Shown here: positions 8,844 through 17,593 of the stretch, in pieces
Numbering within the stretch: position 1 is the first letter of the stretch
Layout of the letters: every line of letters begins with the position of its first letter
Origin: Brucella pseudintermedia
GTDB taxonomy: Bacteria > Pseudomonadota > Alphaproteobacteria > Rhizobiales > Rhizobiaceae
DNA: 64,000 nucleotides
NCBI RefSeq assembly: GCF_008932435.1
Contig: NZ_WBWE01000007.1
Coordinates: 124,001 to 188,000, forward strand
Reading direction: 5' to 3'
The notes under the pieces: model-generated
What the model saw: only the letters and a program-made list of their open reading frames with translations
Told to the model about the DNA's origin: nothing
The model's database searches: none
Made by a program: the position numbers and the translations under genes

Positions 8844-10760
8844 ATGTCCCGACCCTTGACCCCATTGCTTGACAAGGCGCCGACCCCGGATCGACTGCGT
8901 GCATTGCCGGAATCTGATCTGCCGCAACTGGCGGAAGAATTGCGCGCGGAGCTGATCGACGTGGTTTCGACCACTGGCGGGCATCTGGGCGCGGGACTGG
9001 GTGTGGTCGAACTGACGGTAGCATTGCACCATGTCTTCGACACGCCGCACGACCGCATCATCTGGGATGTCGGTCATCAGGCCTATCCGCACAAGATTCT
9101 GACCGGGCGTCGCGACCGTATTCGCACATTGCGACAGACCGGTGGCCTTTCGGGTTTCACCAAGCGCACCGAAAGCGAATATGATCCTTTCGGCGCCGCG
9201 CATTCGTCGACCTCGATTTCGGCTGGCCTCGGAATGGCCGTCGCATCGGATCTTTCGGGCGAAAAGCGCAATGTGATTGCGGTTATCGGCGATGGTTCAA
9301 TGTCGGCGGGCATGGCCTATGAAGCGATGAACAATGCCGGTGCGCTCGATGCGCGCCTGATCGTCATCCTCAATGATAACGACATGTCGATCGCGCCGCC
9401 GACCGGCGCTATGAGCGCCTATCTTGCGCGCCTCGTCTCCGGCAAGACCTATCGCAGTGTCCGCGAGGCTGCGAAACAGGTTGCCAAGAAACTGCCGAAG
9501 TTCCTGCAGGACAAGGCCCGCAAGTCGGAGGAATATGCGCGCGCCTTCTTCACCGGCGGCACTCTGTTCGAGGAGCTTGGCTTCTATTATGTCGGCCCCA
9601 TTGACGGGCATAATCTGGATCATCTGCTGCCGATCCTGAAAAATGTGCGCGATACGCAGGAAGGCCCGGTGCTGATCCACGTCGTCACGCAAAAGGGCAA
9701 GGGTTATGCGCCGGCGGAAGCCGCCGTCGACAAATATCACGGCGTCAACAAGTTTGATGTCATTACCGGCAAGCAGTCGAAGCCGCCTGCAAATGCGCCG
9801 AGCTACACCAAGATTTTCGGCACAAGCCTGATCGAGGAAGCCCGTCATGACGACAAAATCGTGGCGATCACAGCCGCCATGCCGTCGGGCACCGGGCTTG
9901 ATCTTTTTGGCGAGGTGTTCCCGCAGCGCACATTCGATGTCGGCATTGCCGAGCAACATGCGGTGACTTTCGCCGCCGGCCTTGCCAGCGAGGGTTTCAA
10001 GCCGTTCTGCGCGATCTATTCCACCTTCCTGCAACGCGGCTACGATCAGGTCGTGCATGATGTTTCGATCCAGAACCTGCCCGTGCGCTTCCCTATCGAC
10101 CGCGCCGGTCTGGTCGGAGCCGATGGCCCGACCCATGCGGGTTCGTTCGATACGGGTTTCCTTGCCGCTCTCCCCGGTTTCGTGGTGATGGCCGCTTCCG
10201 ACGAGGCCGAGCTGCGCCATATGGTGCGCACGGCCGCTGAATATGACGAAGGTCCGATTTCCTTCCGCTATCCGCGCGGCGATGGTGTCGGTGTCGATCT
10301 GCCGGAACGCGGGCAATTGCTTGAAATCGGCAAGGGCCGCATCGTGCGGGAGGGCACGAAGGTCGCGTTGCTGTCCTTCGGAACGCGCTTGCAGGAATGC
10401 CTTGCCGCCGCCGATGAGCTGGGCGCTGCCGGTCTTTCGACCACGGTTGCTGATGCACGTTTTGCCAAGCCGCTCGATCATGATCTGATCCGCCGTCTGG
10501 CGCGTGAGCATGAAGTGCTGGTGATGGTGGAAGAGGGTGCGGTTGGCGGTTTCGGCAGCCATGTGCTGCAATTCCTCGCCACGGACGGCCTTCTTGATCG
10601 TGGCCTCAAGGTGCGCGCTTTGACTTTGCCGGATAGCTATCAGGATCATGGCAAGCCGGACGCCATGTATACCGAGGCCGGTCTTGACCGGGCGGGCATC
10701 GTACATGCAGTGTTTGCCGCTCTTGGCCGCGACCAACTGACCACCTCCCACCGTGCCTGA
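8844..10760 (+). CDS. dxs: 1-deoxy-D-xylulose-5-phosphate synthase
   Basis: Dxs (638 residues, the usual size) condenses pyruvate and glyceraldehyde 3-phosphate, using thiamine diphosphate, in the first step of the MEP isoprenoid pathway. The N-terminal domain has [33 protein letters not shown], and the TPP/Mg motif [18 protein letters not shown]. The central pyrimidine-binding domain has [17 protein letters not shown], and the C-terminal transketolase domain carries [12 protein letters not shown]. The last MEP enzyme, IspH, is encoded at 49859. The gene overlaps tlyA by 8 bases, so the two are translated together. The start ATG 8844 has an AGG 8 bases upstream. Confidence 0.97.
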   Translation: MSRPLTPLLDKAPTPDRLRALPESDLPQLAEELRAELIDVVSTTGGHLGAGLGVVELTVALHHVFDTPHDRIIWDVGHQAYPHKILTGRRDRIRTLRQTGGLSGFTKRTESEYDPFGAAHSSTSISAGLGMAVASDLSGEKRNVIAVIGDGSMSAGMAYEAMNNAGALDARLIVILNDNDMSIAPPTGAMSAYLARLVSGKTYRSVREAAKQVAKKLPKFLQDKARKSEEYARAFFTGGTLFEELGFYYVGPIDGHNLDHLLPILKNVRDTQEGPVLIHVVTQKGKGYAPAEAAVDKYHGVNKFDVITGKQSKPPANAPSYTKIFGTSLIEEARHDDKIVAITAAMPSGTGLDLFGEVFPQRTFDVGIAEQHAVTFAAGLASEGFKPFCAIYSTFLQRGYDQVVHDVSIQNLPVRFPIDRAGLVGADGPTHAGSFDTGFLAALPGFVVMAASDEAELRHMVRTAAEYDEGPISFRYPRGDGVGVDLPERGQLLEIGKGRIVREGTKVALLSFGTRLQECLAAADELGAAGLSTTVADARFAKPLDHDLIRRLAREHEVLVMVEEGAVGGFGSHVLQFLATDGLLDRGLKVRALTLPDSYQDHGKPDAMYTEAGLDRAGIVHAVFAALGRDQLTTSHRA

Positions 10761-11514
10761 ACCGGTTGGCGACAGGAACCTGCGGCTCGATCAGCTGCTG
10801 GTCGAACTCGGGCTGTTTGCAACGCGTTCGCGGGCGCGTGATGCAATTCAGCGCGGCACGGTCAAGGTGGACGGCAAGCCAGTCACCAAGCCGGGCCAGA
10901 CGGTTTTTCGCACGGCAAACATCGCCGTTGACGATCCGGCAAGCGCATATGTCTCCCGCGCCGCCCTGAAGCTTATTGCGGCGCTCGACCATTTCGGCCT
11001 TGATGTGAAAGGGCGCACAGCACTCGACATTGGTGCTTCGACAGGCGGCTTCACACAAGTGTTGCTGGAGCGTGGCGCGAACCACGTACTCGCCATCGAT
11101 GTGGGCCACGACCAGCTGCACGCGACCTTGTGCGCTGATCCTCGTGTCACCAAAAAGGAAGGGCTCAACGCCCGTGCGCTGGAATTTTCCGACCTGGATG
11201 GACGTGAAATCGATTGCGTGGTTTCGGATGTGAGCTTCATCTCGCTGAAACTCGCCTTGCCTGCGGCATTGGCCTTTGCGCAAAAAGATGCTATTTGCGC
11301 GCTTCTCGTAAAGCCGCAATTTGAAGCGGGCCGCGAGGCCATCGGCAAGGGCGGCATTCTGCGCGACCCGAAAGATGGTGAACGCATTGCAGAAGAACTG
11401 AGATTGTGGCTGGAGACGCAAGCCGGGTGGCGCGCGCTCGGCCTTTGCCCGTCGCCCATTGAAGGCGGCGACGGCAATCGTGAATATCTCCTGGCAGGAA
11501 AGAAAGACCGATGA
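10753..11514 (+). CDS. tlyA: TlyA family rRNA (cytidine-2'-O)-methyltransferase / S4-FtsJ protein
   Basis: This 253-residue protein has an N-terminal S4 RNA-binding domain (residues ~9-70, [22 protein letters not shown] and [15 protein letters not shown]) and a C-terminal FtsJ-like Rossmann methyltransferase with the SAM site [20 protein letters not shown]. TlyA enzymes methylate 16S and/or 23S rRNA; the old label hemolysin is misleading. The GTG start at 10753 lies inside the end of dxs (8-base overlap), and its stop overlaps the next gene by 4 bases (ATGA). dxs-tlyA-rlmD is therefore one translationally coupled unit, an arrangement common in Rhizobiales. Confidence 0.93.
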   Translation: MPEPVGDRNLRLDQLLVELGLFATRSRARDAIQRGTVKVDGKPVTKPGQTVFRTANIAVDDPASAYVSRAALKLIAALDHFGLDVKGRTALDIGASTGGFTQVLLERGANHVLAIDVGHDQLHATLCADPRVTKKEGLNARALEFSDLDGREIDCVVSDVSFISLKLALPAALAFAQKDAICALLVKPQFEAGREAIGKGGILRDPKDGERIAEELRLWLETQAGWRALGLCPSPIEGGDGNREYLLAGKKDR

Positions 11515-12752
11515 CGACGCCAAGTACTGGGCAAATTACAATCCGCTCGGTTGGTGCGGGCGGCGATGGCGTTGCCAACCTTTCCGACGGTCAGATTTAC
11601 GTGCCTTTCACGCTGCCGGGCGAAGTGGCCAATGTCGCGCGCGACAAGAACCGCGCGACGGTTATGGCGCTTCTTGAAACATCGCCTGAGCGTCAGGCCC
11701 CTGCCTGCCGGCATTTCGAGGATTGCGGCGGCTGCGCCTTGCAGCATTGGCAGGATGAGCCCTATCGCCTGTGGAAGCGCGAACTGGTTGTTTCCGCGCT
11801 GAAGGGCAGGGGGATCGACACGGAAGTTGCCCCGCTGGAGGCTTGTCAGCCGCGCACACGCCGCCGCGCTGTTTTTGCGGCACGCAAGACGGAAAGGGGT
11901 GTGCTGCTCGGCTTCAACCGCCACTTGAGCCATGAAATCATCGATATAGTCGAATGCGCTGTAACTGTTCCCGAAATCATGGCACGGCTTGATGATCTGC
12001 GTGAAGTTGGGGCCTTGATTGCACCCGGTTCCAAGCCGTTCAAGCTGGCGGCGACACTGACGGCGTCCGGCCTTGATCTCGCGGCGAGCGGCTGCGGCGT
12101 GCTGGATGACAGCCAGCGCCGCGCCTTGACCGCGCTTGTCATGAAAAAGGGCTTTGCGCGTCTTTCGCACGAGGGTGAAATCATCGTCGAGCCGAAAAAG
12201 CCGCTCATTCATTTCGGCAAGGTGCCGGTTCCGGTTCCGCCCGGTTGCTTCCTGCAGGCAACGGAGGATGCCGAAGAGGCGATGGTGCAGCTCGTGCTGG
12301 CTCATGTCGGCAAGTCCAAGCGTGTCGCTGACCTGTTCTGCGGCGTCGGCACATTTGCGTTGCGGATTGCAGAAAAGAGCGCGGTTCATGCGGTCGAGAA
12401 CGACGCGCTGGCGCTCGCGGCCCTTGATCGCGGCGTGCGCCATGTGCAGGGCTTGAAGCCCGTCTCGATAGAGCGCCGCGACCTGTTCCGCCGTCCTTTG
12501 ATGCCGAAGGAATTGCTGCCCTATAACGCCGTGGTTTTCGATCCGCCTCGCGCAGGCGCGGAAGAACAGGCGCTTGAGCTGGCAAAATCCAAGGTGGAGA
12601 AGGTTGTCGCGGTTTCGTGCAATCCGGTGACGCTCGCCCGCGATCTCGCCATTCTGGTGAAGGGCGGTTATCGCGTCACGCGGGTCACGCCGATTGACCA
12701 GTTTCTCTGGTCACCGCATGTCGAAGCCGTGGCGACGCTGGTGAAGAAGTAA
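11511..12752 (+). CDS. rlmD: Class I SAM-dependent RNA m5U methyltransferase (RumA/RlmD family)
   Basis: This 413-residue protein resembles 23S rRNA (uracil-C5)-methyltransferase. It has a short N-terminal TRAM-like beta domain and an iron-sulfur motif with Cys66, Cys72, Cys75 and a distant Cys149. The C-terminal SAM domain has ADLFCGVGTFALRIAE, VFDPPRAGAEEQAL and the catalytic nucleophile in VAVSCNPVTLARD. The 4-cysteine cluster places it in the RumA-like branch rather than TrmA. The exact uridine target cannot be read from sequence. It begins within the tlyA stop (ATGA), and a terminator follows. Confidence 0.88.
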   Translation: MTTPSTGQITIRSVGAGGDGVANLSDGQIYVPFTLPGEVANVARDKNRATVMALLETSPERQAPACRHFEDCGGCALQHWQDEPYRLWKRELVVSALKGRGIDTEVAPLEACQPRTRRRAVFAARKTERGVLLGFNRHLSHEIIDIVECAVTVPEIMARLDDLREVGALIAPGSKPFKLAATLTASGLDLAASGCGVLDDSQRRALTALVMKKGFARLSHEGEIIVEPKKPLIHFGKVPVPVPPGCFLQATEDAEEAMVQLVLAHVGKSKRVADLFCGVGTFALRIAEKSAVHAVENDALALAALDRGVRHVQGLKPVSIERRDLFRRPLMPKELLPYNAVVFDPPRAGAEEQALELAKSKVEKVVAVSCNPVTLARDLAILVKGGYRVTRVTPIDQFLWSPHVEAVATLVKK

Positions 12753-12758
12753 ATCGAT

Positions 12759-12787
12759 AAATGCCGGGCTCGATCACCCGGCATTTT
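12759..12787 (+). terminator. Rho-independent terminator after the dxs-tlyA-rlmD operon
   Basis: An 8-bp stem (12761-12768 with 12777-12784), extended by flanking A-T pairs, has an 8-nt loop and leads into a short T run. It lies between convergent genes, so it may serve both strands. Confidence 0.75.
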
Positions 12788-12804
12788 CATTTCTGTCGGC
12801 AGGA

Positions 12805-13233
12805 TCAGTTGGCCAGTCCGTCGAAATTCGTCAGAATGGTGGTCCAGCCTTTGATATGGCCGTCGCGGGCTTCAGGGCTGCGGAACTTGACCTGTTTCAG
12901 CGTAATGTCGGTGGTATTTGGATCTACTTCCTTGAGGTCTATCGTCACCACGCTGTCGTCCAGCGAGTGGGGCGAATTCCACGTGAACGCCAGGCGTGAA
13001 TGTGGGTCGATTTCCAGATAAGTGCCCGAATGGGGCACGTCGCGATCGACCATGTGCATGACGATGGAAAAGCGACCGCCTTTCACCGCATCCGTGCTGA
13101 CATCGGAAGGTCCGGTGCTGTCACTTGATGCACGCATGAATTTCGCCAGCGTTTCAGGCGACAGCCATGCGTTGAATACCTTCTCCCGTGGGGCCGCAAT
13201 CCTGCGATTGACTGTCAGTTCGAGCTCACTCAT
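12805..13233 (-). CDS. SRPBCC/AHSA1-like domain protein
   Basis: This 142-residue START/Bet v1-like protein is of the AHSA1 branch. Hallmarks are RRIAAPREKVFNAWLSPE at the N terminus, a central VKGGRFSIVMHMVDRDVPHSGTYLEI stretch, and the C-terminal GHIKGWTTILTNFDGLAN helix. ATG 13233 is favoured because AAGGA lies 8 bases upstream; an ATG two codons earlier sits too close to it. The gene overlaps the end of the upstream ArsR gene by 8 bases, the common ArsR-SRPBCC pairing. These hydrophobic-pocket proteins bind small ligands, but no substrate can be named. Confidence 0.87.
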   Translation of the reverse strand: MSELELTVNRRIAAPREKVFNAWLSPETLAKFMRASSDSTGPSDVSTDAVKGGRFSIVMHMVDRDVPHSGTYLEIDPHSRLAFTWNSPHSLDDSVVTIDLKEVDPNTTDITLKQVKFRSPEARDGHIKGWTTILTNFDGLAN

Positions 13234-13561
13234 TTTCATGTTCCTTAGAAACGAGTACATCTTCCAGCGCCGTGAGGCGCAGTTCCCAGACAGACTTCAG
13301 TTCCGCAAACCATGCCTCCACTTCCCGCACGGGCTCCAGCTCGGCGGCAATGAAATGCTCGCGTCCTAAAGTCTTGCGGGTGACCAGCCCTGCCTCCTCC
13401 AGCACCTTGATGTGTTTGGAGACCGAGTTGAGCGACATGTCGAAATGAGCGGCGAGCGCAGTCACCCTTGACGCGCCCTCCTGTACGAGAAGCGTCAAGA
13501 TGTGCCGTCGGGTAACGTCCCCCACGGCCTTGAGAATATGCGACAAAGCATCATCGTTCAT
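13226..13561 (-). CDS. ArsR family transcriptional regulator (SRPBCC-associated)
   Basis: This 111-residue winged-helix repressor has HILKAVGDVTRRHILTLL, the recognition helix region SLNSVSKHIKVLEEAGLVTRKTLGREHFI, and a C-terminal helix. It has no cysteine at all, so it does not sense metals by the classic ArsR thiol site. It is the first gene of a two-gene minus-strand operon with the AHSA1-like gene, to which it is translationally coupled. A palindrome overlapping its promoter argues for autoregulation. Confidence 0.9.
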   Translation of the reverse strand: MNDDALSHILKAVGDVTRRHILTLLVQEGASRVTALAAHFDMSLNSVSKHIKVLEEAGLVTRKTLGREHFIAAELEPVREVEAWFAELKSVWELRLTALEDVLVSKEHENE

Positions 13562-13579
13562 TATTCACCCGTGAGGTTG

Positions 13580-13619
13580 AATATACTGCATTGCGAAAGA
13601 TAGTCAACCATATGGTTGA
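13580..13619 (-). promoter_or_regulatory. Promoter with overlapping 16-bp palindromic operator for the ArsR-SRPBCC operon
   Basis: On the minus strand TTGACT (13607-13602) and TATATT (13585-13580) are separated by 16 bases, a good sigma-70-like promoter. A perfect 16-bp palindrome, TCAACCATATGGTTGA (13604-13619), covers the -35 element. The half-site TTGAATAT recurs at 13578-13585 and 13617-13623. Its position fits repression by the ArsR protein encoded just downstream; binding itself is inferred. Confidence 0.75.
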
Positions 13620-13711
13620 ATATTTGCACGGCGCTCGACGGGAAGCAAGCGAATGGCATTGAAATTCCGGAAAGAATGGTTTTCCTGCCGGGTAAAATCT
13701 CCAGGGTTTTC

Positions 13712-14413
13712 TCAGGATTTTGAGGAAAGGGCGGCATCAACCGCCGCTTCGGCATGCAATCGTGTCGTGTCGAATACCGGCACGGGGCTGTCCTGCTGGC
13801 CGATGAGCAGCATGATTTCGGTGCAGCCGAGAATGATGGCTTCCGCCCCGCGCTCAACCAGACGATTGATGACAGCGCGGTATTTTTCGCGTGACGCATC
13901 GCGCACTTCGCCAACCACCAGCTCCTGATAGATGATGTCGTGCACGGTCTTGCGGTCGGCGTCGTCGGGCGTCAGAACCTCAAGCCCATGTTTGGCCGCA
14001 AGACGGCCCTTATAGAAATCCTGTTCCATCGTGAAGGCGGTGCCGAGGAGCCCGACTTTTGAGAGGCCCGCAGCCTTGATCTTTTCCGCCGTTGGGTCGG
14101 CGATATGCACAAGGGGGATCGATGTGGCGTTTTCGATGTCGTCAGCCATCTTGTGCATGGTGTTGGTGCAGATCAGGATGAAGTCAGCGCCGCCCCGTTC
14201 AAGGTTCTGCGCGGCCTCGATCATGAGCGTGGTCAGCTCATCCCATCGGCCTTCATGCTGGAGGCGCTCGATTTCACCAAAATCCATGGACCACATCAGG
14301 CTCTTGGCGGAATGCGTTCCGCCAAGCCGTGCGCGGATTTCCTGATTGATGATCCGATAATATTCCTGCGAGCTTTCCCAGCTCATTCCGCCTATCAGAC
14401 CGATGGTCTTCAT
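13712..14413 (-). CDS. Aspartate/glutamate racemase family protein
   Basis: This 233-residue protein is a cofactor-independent Asp/Glu/hydantoin racemase. It opens with MKTIGLIGGMSWESSQEYYRI and carries the two catalytic cysteines at the expected places: Cys82 in ICTNTMH and Cys197 in ILGCTEI. ATG 14413 has a GGGAGAGG ribosome site directly upstream; an earlier in-frame start at 14497 would overlap the LOG gene. The LOG gene ends 80 bases upstream on the same strand, so the two are probably one transcript. The enzyme may make D-aspartate or D-glutamate; which one is not visible. Confidence 0.9.
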   Translation of the reverse strand: MKTIGLIGGMSWESSQEYYRIINQEIRARLGGTHSAKSLMWSMDFGEIERLQHEGRWDELTTLMIEAAQNLERGGADFILICTNTMHKMADDIENATSIPLVHIADPTAEKIKAAGLSKVGLLGTAFTMEQDFYKGRLAAKHGLEVLTPDDADRKTVHDIIYQELVVGEVRDASREKYRAVINRLVERGAEAIILGCTEIMLLIGQQDSPVPVFDTTRLHAEAAVDAALSSKS

Positions 14414-14493
14414 CAACCTCTCCCGGATAAGATTAAGGGCGGATCGCTCCGCCCCTGCCGTATGCTCATATGTTCTGGTGAAAGCCGCCGCGA

Positions 14494-15096
14494 TCACATC
14501 TTTTCGATGATCTTCTGGTCGCCTTCATATGCCTTGCCATTGGCGGCGATGATGGCGGGAACGATATCTTCCGCCTTGTCGATGACTAGCGGTTTCACCT
14601 GATGCGCGGTGTGCAGAAAGCCTTCCGCCGTCATATGCTCAAGTAGCGAGAGCATCGGCTGCCAGAAATTGTTGATGTTTGCGAAAACCATCGGCTTGCG
14701 ATGCTTGCCAAGCTGCGCCCAGGTCATCATTTCCACGATTTCCTCAACCGTGCCGATGCCGCCGGGCAGCGTGACGAACGCGTCCGATTTCTGGAACATG
14801 AGATGCTTGCGCTCGTGCATGTCGCCGACGACGATAAGTTCGGTCAGCTGTTCGGCCTTTTCAAGGCTTGCTTCCTTGTCGAGCAGGAAGGTCGGGATGA
14901 TGCCGGTAACCTCGCCGCCAGCTTCCATCACGCCTTGCGCAACCGCGCCCATGATGCCGCGCGTGCCGCCGCCATAAACAAGGCGCAGACCGTGTTCGGC
15001 AATGGACCGGCCAAGCGCAACGCCCGCATCGCGATAGATGGGATTCAGGCCCGTAGACGAGCCGCAATAAACACAGATGGATCGAATCTCAGACAT
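14494..15096 (-). CDS. LOG family protein (TIGR00730, cytokinin-riboside-monophosphate phosphoribohydrolase-like)
   Basis: This 200-residue Rossmann-like protein has SICVYCGSSTGLNPIYRDAG at the N terminus, LVYGGGTRGIMGAVAQG, and the catalytic family motif LPGGIGTVEEIVEMMTWAQLG. LOG enzymes cleave nucleoside 5'-monophosphates to a free base and ribose 5-phosphate. In plants and some bacteria they release active cytokinins, and in others they act as general AMP/nucleotide hydrolases. No isopentenyltransferase gene is nearby, so a housekeeping role is the safer reading. It is the first gene of a likely operon with the racemase. Confidence 0.92.
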   Translation of the reverse strand: MSEIRSICVYCGSSTGLNPIYRDAGVALGRSIAEHGLRLVYGGGTRGIMGAVAQGVMEAGGEVTGIIPTFLLDKEASLEKAEQLTELIVVGDMHERKHLMFQKSDAFVTLPGGIGTVEEIVEMMTWAQLGKHRKPMVFANINNFWQPMLSLLEHMTAEGFLHTAHQVKPLVIDKAEDIVPAIIAANGKAYEGDQKIIEKM

Positions 15097-15248
15097 GATT
15101 TCTTGTGCTCTTTTGGTCTTTCAGCGTCAAGCGCCTCCGGTTTCATTTTGCGGAGAAGATTAGCGGCGGGCGGCGGTCGCGGTTGGACATTTGTGGAGAT
15201 TGTTATATCTCAATCGGTATGTGTTTCAGATCGTGAAGTGGATTGGAT

Positions 15249-15596
15249 ATGAAGAACTGGGTTGTCTTTCTCGGGCTCATCTTTGCCGCGTCATCCGCAA
15301 CAGCGGGCGAAATCAATATCAAGCTGCCGGACGACACCGAAGTGACGACCAACTCCGTTCTCTACAAATGCGGCGAGAAAAATATCTCGGTAACCTACTA
15401 CAATGCCGGTGATATTTCGCTTGCGGAACTGGAGCTGGAAGACGAAACCGTCATCGCCTCCAACGTCATCTCCGGCTCTGGTGCCAAATATGCCGGCGGC
15501 GTTTACATCTGGTGGACCAAGGGCGAAACGGCCGATCTTTATAACCTTATGGACGATCCGGACCAGTCGAAGCCGACAAACTGTGTAGAACAATAA
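15249..15596 (+). CDS. MliC-like exported protein (C-type lysozyme inhibitor fold)
   Basis: This 115-residue protein has a signal peptide (NWVVFLGLIFAASSATAG, cleavage near residue 20). The MliC-type pattern follows: LYKCGEKNISVTYYNAG, then LSGSGAKYAGG-like SGSGAKYAGGVYIWWTKGETADL, and a C-terminal cysteine able to pair with the first. MliC proteins in the periplasm or on the outer membrane block host lysozyme. There is no lipobox, so it is probably a soluble periplasmic form. The start at ATG 15249 is preferred to a TTG two codons earlier; the ribosome site is weak. Confidence 0.8.
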   Translation: MKNWVVFLGLIFAASSATAGEINIKLPDDTEVTTNSVLYKCGEKNISVTYYNAGDISLAELELEDETVIASNVISGSGAKYAGGVYIWWTKGETADLYNLMDDPDQSKPTNCVEQ

Positions 15597-15710
15597 CCCT
15601 GCTAATAAAAAGCCTCGTACCTTTTGCTGTTTCGGTGCAGATTTCTTGTGGGGGGAAGCCAAAAGCTATAAACCCGTCATTATAGTCTCTGGCGTGGGTT
15701 TCGAAACGAA

Positions 15711-16997
15711 ATGCAAAAGAACAGTTTAGGATTGCTGGGTATCGGGTTCGTCGCGATCGTCGTCGGGCTCGGCCTTTATTGGAATGCGACACGATCTCGC
15801 GTTGAGGCACCCCAGTCCGATGTCGCCGCGCCAGCGTCGAACAATGCACCAGCCCAGCCCCAGGCGGCGCCGTCCGAGACAAAAGCACCAGAAGCGCAGG
15901 GATCCGCAGCGACGAAGCCCGCGAGCGAAGCCGCGACAGGCGATGCGAAGCCTCAGGCCGCGCCGACCCAAGAACCTGCTGCGCAGGTAGGCGCTGCTTC
16001 GCCACAACAGCAGAACAACACGCCGATTTTCGATCTCCTGCGGGTCGAGCCAGATGGTTCGGTGGTGATCGCAGGCAAGGCGCTTCCCAATGCCGATGTC
16101 GAAGTCGTGGCAGGCGCGACTGTTGTGGGTAAGGCCAAGGTTGGACCCAATGGCGATTTCGCCATCGTTCTGGATGAACCCTTGAAGGCGGGAGACCATC
16201 AGTTGGTCCTGCGTTCCACCGGCGCAGATAACAATGTTGCCACCTCCGCGCAGACTGCCATCGTATCGGTGCCTGAAACCAGGTCGGGGCAGGTGCTGGC
16301 GCTGGTCGAGGAGCCGGGGCAGGCGAGCCGTCTGATTACGAAGCCGGAAACGGCGCCGAAGCCGCAGGATACGGAAGCCGCTCCCGAAGCTGCCGCCAAG
16401 GCCGACAAGCCGGCAGCCAAGCCCGCGCAGGCTTTGCCGATTGCAATCGAGGCGGTGGAGATCGAAGGTCAGTCGGTTTTCGTGGCAGGCAAGGCCAATG
16501 GCGGCAATCGCGTCATCGTCCACGCCAACGATACATTGCTTGGCGCAAGCCTCATTTCGCCGGATGGCCGTTTCCTTGTGCAGAGCAAACAGCCGCTCAG
16601 TGTGGGTGACTATATCATTCGCGCCGACCTGCTCGACAACGCCAACCGCGTTCTGGCGACGGCACGAGTTCCGTTCCGCCGCGAAGCTGGCGAGAATATC
16701 TCCGCAGTTGCTTCCGATACGGAAGGCCAGACGACCACGCCTTCGGAAGTGCATGGTGAAGCTGCGGCTCCCCTGCAGAAAGTGGAAGGCTCCGTCATTA
16801 TCCGGCGCGGAGATAATCTCTGGACGATATCCAAGCGCACCTATGGTAAAGGTACGCGATACACCACTATCTATCTCGCCAATCGCGACCAGATCCGCAA
16901 TCCGGACCTGATCTGGCCTGGGCAGGTCTTCAATATGCCGAAGGAACCTTTGGGTGAGGATGAGGTGAAGCGCCAGTTGGAAGATCACGCCAACTGA
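15711..16997 (+). CDS. LysM domain protein with N-terminal membrane anchor and Ig-like repeats
   Basis: This 428-residue protein has an N-terminal anchor (LGLLGIGFVAIVVGLGLYW), then a Pro/Ala/Gln-rich linker (residues ~30-105). Two related beta-sandwich-like modules follow: one around PDGSVVIAGKALPNADVEVV and one around EGQSVFVAGKANGGNRVIVH, each followed by a LISPDGRFLV-type strand. A C-terminal LysM (residues ~365-420) contains RRGDNLWTISKRTYGKGTRYTTIY and IRNPDLIWPGQVFNMP. LysM binds peptidoglycan glycan chains. The protein is thus probably inner-membrane anchored and reaches the cell wall. It has no catalytic domain. It stands alone. Confidence 0.88.
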   Translation: MQKNSLGLLGIGFVAIVVGLGLYWNATRSRVEAPQSDVAAPASNNAPAQPQAAPSETKAPEAQGSAATKPASEAATGDAKPQAAPTQEPAAQVGAASPQQQNNTPIFDLLRVEPDGSVVIAGKALPNADVEVVAGATVVGKAKVGPNGDFAIVLDEPLKAGDHQLVLRSTGADNNVATSAQTAIVSVPETRSGQVLALVEEPGQASRLITKPETAPKPQDTEAAPEAAAKADKPAAKPAQALPIAIEAVEIEGQSVFVAGKANGGNRVIVHANDTLLGASLISPDGRFLVQSKQPLSVGDYIIRADLLDNANRVLATARVPFRREAGENISAVASDTEGQTTTPSEVHGEAAAPLQKVEGSVIIRRGDNLWTISKRTYGKGTRYTTIYLANRDQIRNPDLIWPGQVFNMPKEPLGEDEVKRQLEDHAN

Positions 16998-17107
16998 CCA
17001 TGGCTTTCAGAGCGGTTTCGGCGGGGCCGATGGTCACGATAGTGTGTTTTCATATTGCCGTGCTTTTGGAGAAAGAACGCCTCGAAAACTTGAACTCTGG
17101 AGCATAA

Positions 17108-17128
17108 TCGTATATCGTCGATATACGA
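17108..17128 (+). promoter_or_regulatory. Inverted-repeat operator overlapping the start codon of the metal-type ArsR
   Basis: A perfect 10-1-10 inverted repeat (TCGTATATCG, one base, CGATATACGA) ends on the A of the ArsR ATG. TTGAAC at 17090-17095 and TATATC at 17111-17116 (15-base spacer) could be a promoter whose -10 lies inside the repeat. That would give a nearly leaderless mRNA, in agreement with the absence of a ribosome site in front of the ATG. The repeat itself is seen directly; the promoter and ArsR binding are inferred. Confidence 0.75.
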
Positions 17129-17472
17129 TGAAGATAATTCTCGACAAGAATTCAGCTGAGGCTGTTTCCGATCTCGCGCAGATCGGGATTGACGATGAAG
17201 CCGCGGCGCGCATTTGCGCGGCGCTCGGCCATCCTGTCCGTATTCGCATTATCCGGCAGTTGATAATGGAGGATGCCTGCTGCTGCAAGGATATTGTCGG
17301 CAAGCTCGACCTTGCTCAATCGACGGTCTCCCAGCACCTCAAGGTTCTCGTGCAGGCTGGTCTTATCGATTATCGGCCTGAGCGCCAGTCGTCGCGTTAC
17401 AGCGTCAACTGGCAGCAAATGAACGCTGTCCGCACGCATTTTGCTTCGTTCAAAGGCGCATGCTGCGGTTAG
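17128..17472 (+). CDS. ArsR/SmtB family metal- or metalloid-type regulator
   Basis: This 114-residue winged-helix repressor has ICAALGHPVRIRIIRQLIMED, then a cysteine triplet CCCKDIVGKL at the position of the arsenic/metal site of ArsR (ELCVCDL in the classical protein). The recognition helix is in LAQSTVSQHLKVLVQAGLIDY. A second cysteine pair sits at the C terminus (GACCG). These five cysteines make thiol-based sensing of a soft metal or As(III)/Sb(III) likely. The ATG at 17128 is the only well-placed start, and its first base is part of the operator palindrome. The next gene downstream is an Atm1-type exporter, but a 121-base gap with a repeat lies between them. Confidence 0.88.
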   Translation: MKIILDKNSAEAVSDLAQIGIDDEAAARICAALGHPVRIRIIRQLIMEDACCCKDIVGKLDLAQSTVSQHLKVLVQAGLIDYRPERQSSRYSVNWQQMNAVRTHFASFKGACCG

Positions 17473-17476
17473 AACC

Positions 17477-17566
17477 TATCCCGAGAAGCGGGAGCCGGTT
17501 TTCGGAAAAGATGTGTCAAACAAACAGATAAAGCGATGACGGAGTTCATCTCGTACGAAATCGCTT
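17477..17566 (+). repeat. Two-module dispersed intergenic repeat (copy A)
   Basis: Module 1 (17477-17512) contains GCGGGAGCCGGTTTTCGG and can fold on itself. Module 2 (17531-17566) is a 7-bp hairpin, AAGCGAT/ATCGCTT, around a 22-nt loop. The same two-part layout occurs in front of fabD (32598-32696) and ctaE (47314-47398), and module 1 also occurs inverted at 52476-52515. Copy A is the most diverged. It ends 27 bases before the Atm1 exporter start. Confidence 0.6.
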
Positions 17567-17593
17567 GAGCCCACCGACTTGAAAGAACGCACC

